Shown here piece by piece: positions 1 to 6,409 of a stretch of 11,117 nt of DNA; the stretch's first letter is position 1; each line of letters begins with the position of its first letter. The stretch covers positions 1 through 11,117 of the forward strand of contig JAGBXG010000377.1 of assembly GCA_017629415.1 (NCBI GenBank), in the 5' to 3' direction. A program made the position numbers and the translations under genes. This DNA is from Pseudomonadota bacterium. GTDB lineage: Bacteria; Myxococcota; Bradymonadia; UBA4248. Below the pieces are notes generated by a model, which saw only the letters and a program-made list of their open reading frames with translations, was not told the origin of the DNA and ran no database searches.

Positions 1-40
1 CCACCAAAGGAGCTAAGCTCCTTTGGAATCCTGCAATATG
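1..40. repeat. 3' end of a palindromic intergenic repeat (copy 1)
   Basis: The window opens inside a repeat whose core is a palindrome at 4-26: CCAAAGGAGC, a three-base loop, then GCTCCTTTGG. A second copy lies at 6190-6230, at the end of a longer palindromic cluster, and the two align over about 40 bases including the flanking CCA and GGAA-CC-GCAAT parts. Stem position A11/T19 here is G6200/C6208 in copy 2, so pairing is kept while the bases change. Anything further left in this element is outside the window. No T-tract follows, so it is not an evident intrinsic terminator. Confidence 0.75.
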
Positions 41-104
41 GGGCGTTTTTCGTAGGTTAGACGGGGACTGGACACGCAACATACCCCTTCGTAAGTGATT
101 TGTG

Positions 105-143
105 ACTTTGCGTACGCCGTGGCCCGAAAAGAACTTTGCGTAC
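105..143. repeat. Direct repeat pair upstream of the zapA promoter
   Basis: The 11-mer ACTTTGCGTAC occurs at 105-115 and again at 133-143, 28 bases apart start to start. The second copy ends 21 bases before the -35 box at 165. This is a position where activators often bind, so it may be an operator, but no known regulator motif is recognised. The repeat is directly visible; the function is inferred. Confidence 0.4.
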
Positions 144-164
144 ATCTCGCAGTCTTGCAATATC

Positions 165-194
165 TTGACGAAATTGTCGGTTTCAAAGTAAAAT
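165..194 (+). promoter_or_regulatory. Sigma70-type promoter for zapA (and perhaps rny)
   Basis: A -35 box TTGACG at 165-170 and a -10 box TAAAAT at 189-194 are separated by 18 bases. Both are close to the sigma70 consensus. A start of transcription is expected near 200-202, giving a leader of about 100 bases before the ATG at 304. It is the strongest promoter-like site seen in the window. Confidence 0.6.
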
Positions 195-207
195 ATGGGA
201 TTATGTT

Positions 208-242
208 TTGGCTTTTTCAGGGCATGAAAAGGCCAAGTTTTA
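208..242 (+). promoter_or_regulatory. Leader hairpin, terminator-like, in the zapA 5' UTR
   Basis: TTGGCTTTTTC (208-218) pairs with GAAAAGGCCAA (226-236) through 11 pairs, one of them G-U, around a seven-base loop. GTTTTA follows, and a run of seven T lies at 250-256. It begins only about seven bases after the predicted transcription start, so it would be the first structure in the mRNA. It could attenuate zapA, stabilise the 5' end, or end a very short RNA. The structure is seen; the role is inferred. Confidence 0.4.
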
Positions 243-303
243 AAATGTGTTTTTTTCCTGATTTTCGTTGAAAATAGGCGTGAATCGGGTGGGTATAGAT
301 ATT

Positions 304-666
304 ATGACAAGTTCGTATTCACAAGGTATGCAGGTGGGCCATCAAGGTCATCAGGTCGTGACGGAGACGCCTGCTCAGCCGGGAACCATTCGTTCCGTGA
401 CATTGAAAGTTGCCGGACAGGTGATTACACTTCGAACAGATCAGAGTGAAGCTTATATGCACAGTCTTGCCGATGAAGTAAATGATTTGCTGGACGGTCT
501 GAGAAGTGCAGCGCCGGGAACGGGACTGCCTCAGCTGATGGCTTTGGCAACGTTGCAGCTTGCAGATCGCGCCGTCTGTGCCGAACAAGCTGTACAACAG
601 AGCAACCTCAAAATCGAACACCATATCGAAAGATTGAACAACATTTTAAACAGCCTTGATGCATAA
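304..666 (+). CDS. zapA: Cell division protein ZapA
   Basis: ZapA is a small cytoplasmic protein that binds FtsZ and bundles its filaments to strengthen the Z ring. From the ATG at 304 the product is 120 residues. A polar N-terminal tail of about 27 residues is followed by the ZapA core: a beta-strand region (SVTLKVAGQVITLRTDQSE), a helix holding LADEVNDLLDGLR, and a helix with LMALATLQLADRAV, ending in a C-terminal coiled coil (IEHHIERLNNILNSL). This matches the family order and its usual length of about 100-110 residues plus the tail. The frame also allows a TTG start at 268 (132 residues), but neither the TTG nor the extra residues have support. The ATG has only a weak GGTGGG about ten bases upstream. 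rny lies 187 bases downstream on the same strand. Family assignment is confident; the start is less so. Confidence 0.85.
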   Translation: MTSSYSQGMQVGHQGHQVVTETPAQPGTIRSVTLKVAGQVITLRTDQSEAYMHSLADEVNDLLDGLRSAAPGTGLPQLMALATLQLADRAVCAEQAVQQSNLKIEHHIERLNNILNSLDA

Positions 667-806
667 ACGGAATATTTTATTCCGTGTATCCGATTGTCAA
701 AGAAAGGCTAAAACAGGCCACGGTTTTGAAGATAAAATCATGGCGTGTCAGGCTTTCTGTGTATGGTGTTCAATATGAACTTGTCGGGCATTTATGCCCG
801 TTCTTT
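667..806 (+). ncRNA. Candidate structured RNA in the zapA-rny spacer
   Basis: The spacer is dense in inverted repeats. A 7-bp hairpin (ACGGAAT/ATTCCGT, 667-685) starts right after the zapA stop. GCCACGGTTTT (717-727) pairs with AAAATCATGGC (734-744) with one mismatch and one wobble. This hairpin is enclosed by AGAAAG/CTTTCT (701-706 with 753-758) and more loosely by ATTG/CAAT (693-696 with 771-774). A terminator-like hairpin at 785-800 with TTCTTT closes the block. In many Proteobacteria the 6S RNA gene ssrS lies next to zapA and is about 180 bases long, so 6S is a positional hypothesis. I could not confirm the typical 6S fold with its central bubble. It could equally be processed mRNA leader. 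Confidence 0.3.
785..806 (+). terminator. Possible weak intrinsic terminator upstream of rny
   Basis: CGGGCA (785-790) pairs with TGCCCG (795-800) around a TTTA loop, followed by TTCTTT. The stem is short but GC-rich, and the T-tract is interrupted by one C. It could end a zapA transcript or a spacer RNA, or act as a partial attenuator for rny. Confidence 0.4.
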
Positions 807-820
807 AAAGGATAAATTGA

Positions 821-850
821 ACAGTTCCGTTCAAAACGGCACTGTAGGAG
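821..850 (+). promoter_or_regulatory. Hairpin abutting the rny ribosome binding site
   Basis: ACAGT-T-CCGTT (821-831) pairs with AACGG-C-ACTGT (835-845) around a CAA loop, giving ten pairs with one internal mismatch. The Shine-Dalgarno AGGAG (846-850) begins at the next base. AGGAG is nine bases from the ATG at 860 and only three from the GTG at 854, which favours ATG 860 as the rny start. A stable stem touching the RBS could affect translation or be a cleavage site for autoregulation. Confidence 0.4.
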
Positions 851-853
851 ATA

Positions 854-2641
854 GTGAATATGCATAGATTGATTTGGACTTTTGTCGCGTTAGTTACGGG
901 TTCTGGTGTCGGTACTTTTGTCGGCCGGAGCATGGGCAGAAAGTCTTATGAAAAAGAAGTGAATGCCGAAATCGGCAGTGCTCGTCAGGAATCTGAGCGC
1001 ATCCGTGCCGAAGCCGAAGCCATGGGCCAGGCAGCCAAAGCTGAAGCGGATACATTAAAGCAGCAGGCAGAAGATCTGAAATCACATGCCGAAACACTCC
1101 GAAACGAAGCTCAAGAAGTTTTTGACAAAGCCCAATGCGAAGCCCAAAGCATGGAAGAGGCAGCGGCCAAACATGAAGAAGCTGCGCGTACAGAACTCAA
1201 GCGCATTGAAGATTCTGCCGAAGAACGTTATGCCGCACGTCTGAAAGAAGCCGAACTGGAGATTCAGCGCAAGACTTTGGAACGTCAGGAAAATCTCGAC
1301 AAAGAAGAAAAACGCCGTCTCGAAGGCATCGTTCAGACAGAAGCACGCCTGGTCAAAAAGGAAGAGCTTCTGGATAAACGCGCCGAAAGTTTGGATGCCA
1401 AAGAAAATGAGCTCAAGACGGTTGAGGCCAACATTAAAAAAGCTGTCAAACAGACGAAAAAACGCATCAAGCAAAGCGAAGAATTGCTCGAAGCCGCTCA
1501 GAAAAAACTTGAAGAAGTCAGTGGCATGACCGCTGAAGAGGCTAAAGAAATGCTGATTGCCTCCATCACCAATGAAGCCAAACTGGAGGCCGCGAAACTG
1601 GCCCGTCAAATCGAAGACGATGTCACCAATGAAGCCGAAAAACGCGCCAAAATGATTCTCGGCGTCGCCATGCAGCGTTTTGCCGGTGATTACGTCGTAG
1701 AACGCTGTGTCCGTACCGTGACATTGCCCTCAGACGAAGTCAAAGGCCGCATCATTGGTCGCGAAGGCCGCAATATCCGAAGCATTGAAGCTGCCACAGG
1801 CGTCGATCTCATCGTCGATGACACGCCCGAAACCGTTGTCATTTCTGCATTCGATCCGATCCGCCGCGAAGTGGCTGCCCAGACTCTGAAACGTCTGATT
1901 GCTGACGGCCGCATTCATCCGGGACGCATCGAAGAAACCGTGGCCAAAGTTCAACAGGAAATTAACGAACGCATCCGTGAAGCCGGCGATCAGGCATTCT
2001 TTGAACTCGGCATTCAGAACGTTGATCCCGAAGTCATTATGATGATCGGTCGTCTGAAATACCGCACGAGCTATGGCCAAAATATTTGGCGTCATTCGAT
2101 TGAAGCGGCTTGGCTTTGCGGCATCATGGCCGCAGAACTCGACCTCGATGTCAAATTGGCTCGCCGCGTCGGTCTGCTTCATGACATCGGTAAAGCCATG
2201 GACCATGAACTCGAAGGTTCGCATGCCGATATCGGTGCCGATTTCCTCCGCAAACACGGTGAATCGCCGCTCGTTTGCAACGCCGTTGCCGCCCACCATG
2301 CCGAAGTGGAACCCGAAAGCATTTATGCTCATCTGACAATGGCTGCCGATGCTTTGAGCGGTGCACGTCCGGGAGCAAGACGCGAGATCCTCGAAACCTA
2401 CATCAAACGTATGGGAGATATCGAAAAAATCAGTCTTTCGTTCGAAGGCGTCGAAAAATGTTATGCCATTCAGGCCGGCCGCGAAATCCGTGTCCTCGTC
2501 GAACCGAGTGTTATCAATGATGAACAGGCAACCGTTATCAGCCGTGACATTGCTCGCCGGATCGAACAAGAGCTCACCTACCCGGGACGCATCAAAGTCT
2601 GCGTCATTCGCGAAACACGAGCCGTCGAGACGGCACGATAA
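854..2641 (+). CDS. rny: Ribonuclease Y
   Basis: RNase Y is a membrane-anchored endoribonuclease that starts mRNA decay by cutting single-stranded RNA. The product is 595 residues from GTG 854, or 593 from ATG 860, which sits better relative to AGGAG at 846-850. A single membrane segment lies at about residues 5-25 (LIWTFVALVTGSGVGTFVG). A very long charged coiled coil follows, about 30-280. Next is a KH domain with VTLPSDE and GRIIGREGRN at about 298-307. The HD domain has H414, the HD pair H443-D444 in LLHDIGKA, H481-H482 and D499. The conserved C-terminus carries SFEGVEKCYAIQAGREIRV and YPGRIKVCVIRETRAVE. All catalytic metal-binding positions are present. KH-to-end length is normal for the family. 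The coiled coil is about 75 residues longer than in the roughly 520-residue Bacillus enzyme. It is probably expressed partly with zapA. Confidence 0.97.
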   Translation: MNMHRLIWTFVALVTGSGVGTFVGRSMGRKSYEKEVNAEIGSARQESERIRAEAEAMGQAAKAEADTLKQQAEDLKSHAETLRNEAQEVFDKAQCEAQSMEEAAAKHEEAARTELKRIEDSAEERYAARLKEAELEIQRKTLERQENLDKEEKRRLEGIVQTEARLVKKEELLDKRAESLDAKENELKTVEANIKKAVKQTKKRIKQSEELLEAAQKKLEEVSGMTAEEAKEMLIASITNEAKLEAAKLARQIEDDVTNEAEKRAKMILGVAMQRFAGDYVVERCVRTVTLPSDEVKGRIIGREGRNIRSIEAATGVDLIVDDTPETVVISAFDPIRREVAAQTLKRLIADGRIHPGRIEETVAKVQQEINERIREAGDQAFFELGIQNVDPEVIMMIGRLKYRTSYGQNIWRHSIEAAWLCGIMAAELDLDVKLARRVGLLHDIGKAMDHELEGSHADIGADFLRKHGESPLVCNAVAAHHAEVEPESIYAHLTMAADALSGARPGARREILETYIKRMGDIEKISLSFEGVEKCYAIQAGREIRVLVEPSVINDEQATVISRDIARRIEQELTYPGRIKVCVIRETRAVETAR

Positions 2642-2654
2642 AACTTATTTCACC

Positions 2655-2696
2655 CTATAAAAAAAGCGGATTCATTTGAATCCGCTTTTTTTATAG
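2655..2696. terminator. Perfect bidirectional terminator after rny
   Basis: A 19-bp perfect stem (2655-2673 with 2678-2696) with a four-base ATTT loop begins 14 bases after the rny stop. The stem carries A7 on its left side and T7 on its right around a GCGGATTC core, so it has a U-tract on either strand. It ends rny rightward and would end the minus-strand FGE remnant leftward, as expected between convergent genes. Confidence 0.93.
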
Positions 2697-2740
2697 CCTT
2701 GAGGCATTGTTCGTCAAAAACAGGTTACATTTAAATCTAT

Positions 2741-3166
2741 TTATTTATCCAAAACACATCGAATTCCCACGCAAGAATAGGGAATGGTTGTCATATCATG
2801 ACAGTCACAAAGAACTTCTCTTGAGCGAATGGCAAGATATTCAGGAAAAGATGCAAAACTGCCGCCTTTGAGAATATATATTTTTTGACAGCAGTACTCT
2901 TCTGGAGGTGCAATATTAACGCCTTCTGTATATTCAGCCAATGTACCAGCCATTTGATATAAACCTGATGCCGTTTGGCCTGCTTCGTATGTATTGACAT
3001 CTCCAGGTTGAGAATCATGTTCGGATGTTACTTTAGAAAAATATTCTCCAACGCCTTTGCAACAAGATTGTTCTCATGGATCTGCATAACTTGCGTGGAT
3101 GCAAAACTCTGGTTCTTCCTTTCCCCATGGATATATAATGTCTTGTCCTCCAGACGCTGCATAAAC
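2741..3166 (-). pseudogene. Decayed FGE-sulfatase (SUMF1) domain gene, C-terminal part
   Basis: The minus-strand frame read from about 3166 down to TAA at 2741-2743 gives the second half of an FGE-sulfatase domain. Family landmarks in order are YAASGG and YPWGKEEP (canonical YAARGG...YPWG), then ASGLYQMAGTLAEYTEG (canonical FGLYDMxGNVWEWT), ILKGGSFASFPEYLAIRSRE (canonical RGGSW...R) and the ending GIRCVLDK (canonical GFRCV). An in-frame TGA at 3074-3076 interrupts it between DP and EQSCC; it is one base from a Trp codon. The N-terminal half with the usual LPTEAEW motif is absent. None of the three minus-strand frames upstream of 3166 restores it, and a TAA closes the frame at 3194-3196. An intact ATG-led piece (70 residues, 2953-2741) covers only the end. 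The gene converges on rny across the shared terminator. The fragment is rich in Cys, suggesting a secreted relative. I judge it non-functional. Confidence 0.72.
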
Positions 3167-3196
3167 GCAATTTATTATAATAAAATTCAATTTTTA

Positions 3197-3458
3197 AGCG
3201 CGATGAGTGAATTATACGCAAAACGCAAGAGGATGACTGTAAATATCGCGAGTTTATCTTGATTTCACATGCTTTAACCTTGTAAAGGTGCGATTTTGTG
3301 ATGCTTTAAGCATGACACGGATGAAAACAATGTATGGATAGAAACATTCTCTAAATAGTTGAAAATCATAGGTTTTCTATAGATTTGGAGAATGGTGTTC
3401 CAAAATATGGGGTAGCACAGGCTCTGAGAAAAAGAGCATATTGGGATGACCTGAGATC
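3197..3458. other. AT-rich gap upstream of the outer-membrane gene
   Basis: No gene is supported here. It lies between the FGE remnant and the CDS at 3459. The nine-mer ATGCTTTAA occurs twice (near 3269 and 3301), the second within a short palindrome ATGCT-TTA-AGCAT. A TTGAAA at 3359-3364 is followed by TATAGA at 3378-3383, but the 13-base spacing is too short for a standard sigma70 promoter. The promoter of the downstream gene must be somewhere in this gap, but I cannot place it. Confidence 0.4.
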
Positions 3459-5981
3459 ATGAAGATAAAAACAAGAGTAAGCACAGTCCTCAGTTTGGTG
3501 TTGGGAGCTCTGTGTTGCCAGATGGCATACGCAGAAGAAGAAACCGAGGCAAAAAAGCCGGTCCGCGCCGCATGGATCATGCCGATGGAAGGCCAGGCAC
3601 CATGGCTGGATACCCGAAAAACAGAGGTCACATTTTCTGAACCCGAATGGCTGGCTTCTGGCAAGAGTTTGGCGTTGTTCAAGCATTCAGATGGCCATGT
3701 TTATGCGGCAGATGCTACTTTAAAGCTGCTCGGACGCGTGATTTTACCCGAACAGGCATCATGGGTTTCTGTCGATGATCAAGGAAGAATTCTGGTGCAT
3801 GATGGCGCACGGCTTTTGGTCGCTCAAAGCTGGGAAGATGCTGCTCAAGCCAATGGCTTTGTGCCGGTTTTAGATATTCCGAATGTCAAAGCCATGGATG
3901 GTGCCGGCGGTTTGCTGGCGTATGCCGATGCAACCAATTTATCTATCGTAGATCTGACGACAGGTTCCATCAAACGCATAGCTGTTTCAGATTTCTTTGA
4001 TGATGCCAAATGTGCAGCCATGACTCCTGAAGCCATTCAGCAGGCCGAGGCCGAAGCCGCCAAAAAGACGAAGAAAAAATCCAAAGCAAAAGTCGAACCC
4101 CCGGCTCCCACTTCGTCCACCCAGGTGGCGGATGTAACGGATATTTGGTGGCGTGCCGACGGCACGGGAATTGTGCGTGTACGCAGTTTGCTCAATGTCA
4201 GGACATTTATCACGAGAGATGGCGGAAAGTCTTGGACGGCATTAAACGATGCGCCGAGAACCCTTATGCATCAGTATGGCTGGATTTGGGATGGCGTGGA
4301 TCGCGTGCTAAGTGCGGATGGCAAACACTGGGTTCAGGTTTGCGGTCCCAAAATTTCTGTGACAGACAGACTTAAACCGACATATTCTTTGAAGCCGTCT
4401 TTGCCGTTGCCGTCAGATTGGCTGGCTTTGCCGTCACCTGTTTTAGAAGTTCCAGGTGTTGCCGAAACAGCCGAGGGTGCAAATGCGGCAGTATCCCCGG
4501 TCGCTGAACCGGCTTCTTCGTCAGCTTCGGCATGTGTTGAAGTACCGATGATTCCGGCAGCATCAGAAGCCTCTCCAGAAACTCAAAAGCCTGCCGCAAC
4601 CTCTTTATATGCACCGGAAATTCCCGAAACCGGTTTCCGCGTGGGATTGTACCGCGATGCAGTCTGCAGCCCGAGCGAAGCTGGGGAATGTACAGGCGAT
4701 ATTTCCAAGCCGGGGGCCTGGCAGGTTCTGCCTGATGGCAATTTGGAACCGATGACACTGCCTGACAGCTGTTTGCCCGTCTTTATTGGCAGCAGTCAGG
4801 GTCTTGGTATTTTAATGTGCAAAGCCCCGGCAGGTGAGGTGACGGTTTATGTCCGCACGGCAGAGACGGATTGGATTGCGGAAACGGTTTTACCCGAAAG
4901 CTTTGCTCAGGATACGCGCATTTTAAGTGCAGCAGATGGCACAATCGTGCTGACGGGCGCTTGCGCCGATGAAACGACAGAAATTGAGCTGCCGGCACCT
5001 GTTGAAGAAGATCCGGATGTGATGCCTGTTCCGGTCACGATGACTCGGACAGTGAATGTCTGCAGTACGGCGGTACGTCTGCCGGAAGCCGTTTCTCAGC
5101 CTGATATTTGGCGCATTGAACGCGTAGAAAATGCGCATGGCTATATTCCGCTTAACGGCGGGCGTCTTTTAACGATTGAAGCGCCGGATCCGGCACAGCG
5201 TCAGCTGGTTTTGCGCGCCACAGACAAGACAGAAGCCATCGTGGATCATTTTGATCCTTCGCCCTGGCAAGGTCTGGTAATGACTGGCGAAGGCTGTTTG
5301 GCATTGTATGATGGCAGTGTATCGCCGGATGTGCTTTATCAGTCTGTCAGTCCTGTCGCGGATCCTGAAACGGGATTGGCCTCTGAACCGATGCCTGTTA
5401 AACTTTTATCTGTAGAAGGCCGTCTTGCAGATTTGGACTGTGCATCGTCTCGCGCGATTGCCGAGCTTCCTCCCGGAGAGGAGGATCTGGGTATAGATAT
5501 CGGCGATGATCATTATGGACTTCGTGCCGGAGCCGGCGGATTTTTCACGATGGACGATGTTCAGACGTGGTTTATGCGGATTGAGGCGCTGATTCCGATT
5601 TATCATGGCAATTACGAAGTGGGTCTGATGTACCGCATGGCCGGCGGCAACACCTCGTCTTCTTTCGGGCATCTTGGGATTGTTTCTGTACGCTGGCGTT
5701 ATGACAATTTTGAGCTGTTTGATTTTGCCGTGGGCGCGGGTATTGGGTATGGCAGCATGTGCGGTTATGACAAGACCGCGGATCCTGCGGCGAACGATGA
5801 AGATGATACGACGATTCCGTCGGGTTATGCCAAGTGCAGCCAGCTTTCGATGCGTTATTTGATTTCGGGTATTGCGACGTACAAGATTACGCCGCGCTGG
5901 AAAATTTACATGGGTGCTGAATTGCTTGGCGGCACGAACTGGGGTTTTGATATTTCAGGCGGTCTTGAGGTTCGTTTTTAA
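3459..5981 (+). CDS. Secreted propeller-like protein with C-terminal outer-membrane beta-barrel
   Basis: This 840-residue protein is not a family that I can name. It starts with a classical signal peptide (basic MKIKTR, hydrophobic core, cleavage likely after AYA at about residue 25). Residues about 30-320 alternate short strands with Gly/Asp turns, and include one Asp-box of the sialidase/BNR type, TRDGGKSW, at 252-259, which suggests a beta-propeller. A Lys-rich helix with KKTKKKSKAK (about 203) and a Pro/Ser/Ala-rich linker (about 345-390) break it up. Scattered Cys residues suggest disulfides. From about 683 the last 158 residues look like amphipathic strands with aromatic girdles (GLRAGAGGFF, YEVGLMYRM, WKIYMGAELLGG). 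They end in GLEVRF, the C-terminal Phe typical of BAM-inserted barrels. The predicted topology is a barrel anchor with a propeller on one side of the outer membrane. The start at ATG 3459 gives the signal peptide, although its Shine-Dalgarno is weak. Role unknown. Confidence 0.85.
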   Translation: MKIKTRVSTVLSLVLGALCCQMAYAEEETEAKKPVRAAWIMPMEGQAPWLDTRKTEVTFSEPEWLASGKSLALFKHSDGHVYAADATLKLLGRVILPEQASWVSVDDQGRILVHDGARLLVAQSWEDAAQANGFVPVLDIPNVKAMDGAGGLLAYADATNLSIVDLTTGSIKRIAVSDFFDDAKCAAMTPEAIQQAEAEAAKKTKKKSKAKVEPPAPTSSTQVADVTDIWWRADGTGIVRVRSLLNVRTFITRDGGKSWTALNDAPRTLMHQYGWIWDGVDRVLSADGKHWVQVCGPKISVTDRLKPTYSLKPSLPLPSDWLALPSPVLEVPGVAETAEGANAAVSPVAEPASSSASACVEVPMIPAASEASPETQKPAATSLYAPEIPETGFRVGLYRDAVCSPSEAGECTGDISKPGAWQVLPDGNLEPMTLPDSCLPVFIGSSQGLGILMCKAPAGEVTVYVRTAETDWIAETVLPESFAQDTRILSAADGTIVLTGACADETTEIELPAPVEEDPDVMPVPVTMTRTVNVCSTAVRLPEAVSQPDIWRIERVENAHGYIPLNGGRLLTIEAPDPAQRQLVLRATDKTEAIVDHFDPSPWQGLVMTGEGCLALYDGSVSPDVLYQSVSPVADPETGLASEPMPVKLLSVEGRLADLDCASSRAIAELPPGEEDLGIDIGDDHYGLRAGAGGFFTMDDVQTWFMRIEALIPIYHGNYEVGLMYRMAGGNTSSSFGHLGIVSVRWRYDNFELFDFAVGAGIGYGSMCGYDKTADPAANDEDDTTIPSGYAKCSQLSMRYLISGIATYKITPRWKIYMGAELLGGTNWGFDISGGLEVRF

Positions 5982-6012
5982 TGTGTTGGATGGGACGGTA
6001 TCATGTGTTTTT

Positions 6013-6230
6013 GGGGCCGGGGGCAATGCCCCCTGCGGCGCTTTTGGCGCGGCGTATTTTGCTTGCAAAATAGCAGCGCCGGCGCGGCGTATGTCGGCCG
6101 TCAGGTCGGCATAGCCGCGCGCCAATACGCGCCTACCCCCTATGCAGGGCTCCGCCCCGCAACGCCCCGTTGGGGCTTTGCCCCAAACCCCACCAAAGGG
6201 GCTCAAGCCCCTTTGGAAACCCGCAATCAT
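6013..6230. repeat. GC-rich mosaic of short palindromes ending in repeat copy 2
   Basis: This block is a string of hairpins, clearly more GC-rich than its flanks. It holds GGGGGC-AAT-GCCCCC (6019-6033), a larger imperfect stem with the perfect core TATTTTGC-TT-GCAAAATA (6055-6072) inside GGCGC/GCGCC (6046-6080), and TATGTCGGCC paired with GGTCGGCATA (6090-6113, two wobbles). It continues with GCGCG/CGCGC around CCAATA (about 6117-6132), GGGC-TCC-GCCC, GCCCC-GTT-GGGGC, GGGGC-TTT-GCCCC, and finally CCAAAGGGGCT/AGCCCCTTTGG (6193-6216). The last module is shared with position 1. It starts about 30 bases after the preceding stop codon. It resembles REP/BIME-type intergenic repeats. No ORF in it is credible and no transposase is present. 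Confidence 0.8.
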
Positions 6231-6409
6231 GATACAAGGTTGAAAATTCGCTTATTTTTGAAAATTTTGCGATAATTTTGAGGGCTGATGAGTTCTTAAT
6301 CTGCTTGAGTTTATGCAGCATAGGTGGCAAAATAAGTTGTCTTACTGAGGGACAAAATCCAGTTTCTTCATGACAGCTTGAAGTTTAAGGCATAAAGGAG
6401 TGTTGACAG
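6231..6409 (+). promoter_or_regulatory. Leader region of the PP2C gene
   Basis: This 179-base AT-rich stretch separates the palindromic repeat from the phosphatase gene and should hold its promoter. Candidate boxes are weak: TTGAGT at 6305-6310 with CAAAAT at 6328-6333 (17-base spacing), and an isolated GATAAT at 6271-6276 without a good -35. A strong Shine-Dalgarno AAAGGAG at 6394-6400 lies nine bases before the ATG at 6410 and fixes that start. Confidence 0.35.

Noticed and set aside
268..303. Upstream TTG start for zapA
   Set aside because: No RBS precedes it, and the added 12 residues lie outside the ZapA fold. The ATG at 304 is preferred, though its RBS is also weak.
1082..1609. 175-residue Phe-rich minus-strand frame
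   Set aside because: It is the antisense of the Lys/Glu-rich coiled coil of rny; GAA/AAG codons read backward as Phe/Leu explain the composition.
1730..2569. 279-residue open frame on the minus strand
   Set aside because: It lies wholly antisense to the KH/HD part of rny, whose match to RNase Y is unambiguous. Its own product shows no recognisable domain, and no RBS supports it.
3074..3076. Selenocysteine at the TGA of the FGE remnant
   Set aside because: The site is not a conserved catalytic Cys position that I can recognise, the gene already lacks its N-terminal half, and no selenocysteine gene or clear SECIS stem is visible.
1..6230. CRISPR array from the repeated palindromes
   Set aside because: Only two similar units exist, 6 kb apart, with no regularly spaced repeats and unique spacers and no cas genes.
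5955..6275. Short ORFs on both strands across the palindromic block
   Set aside because: They arise from GC-rich inverted repeats, have no RBS and give low-complexity products.
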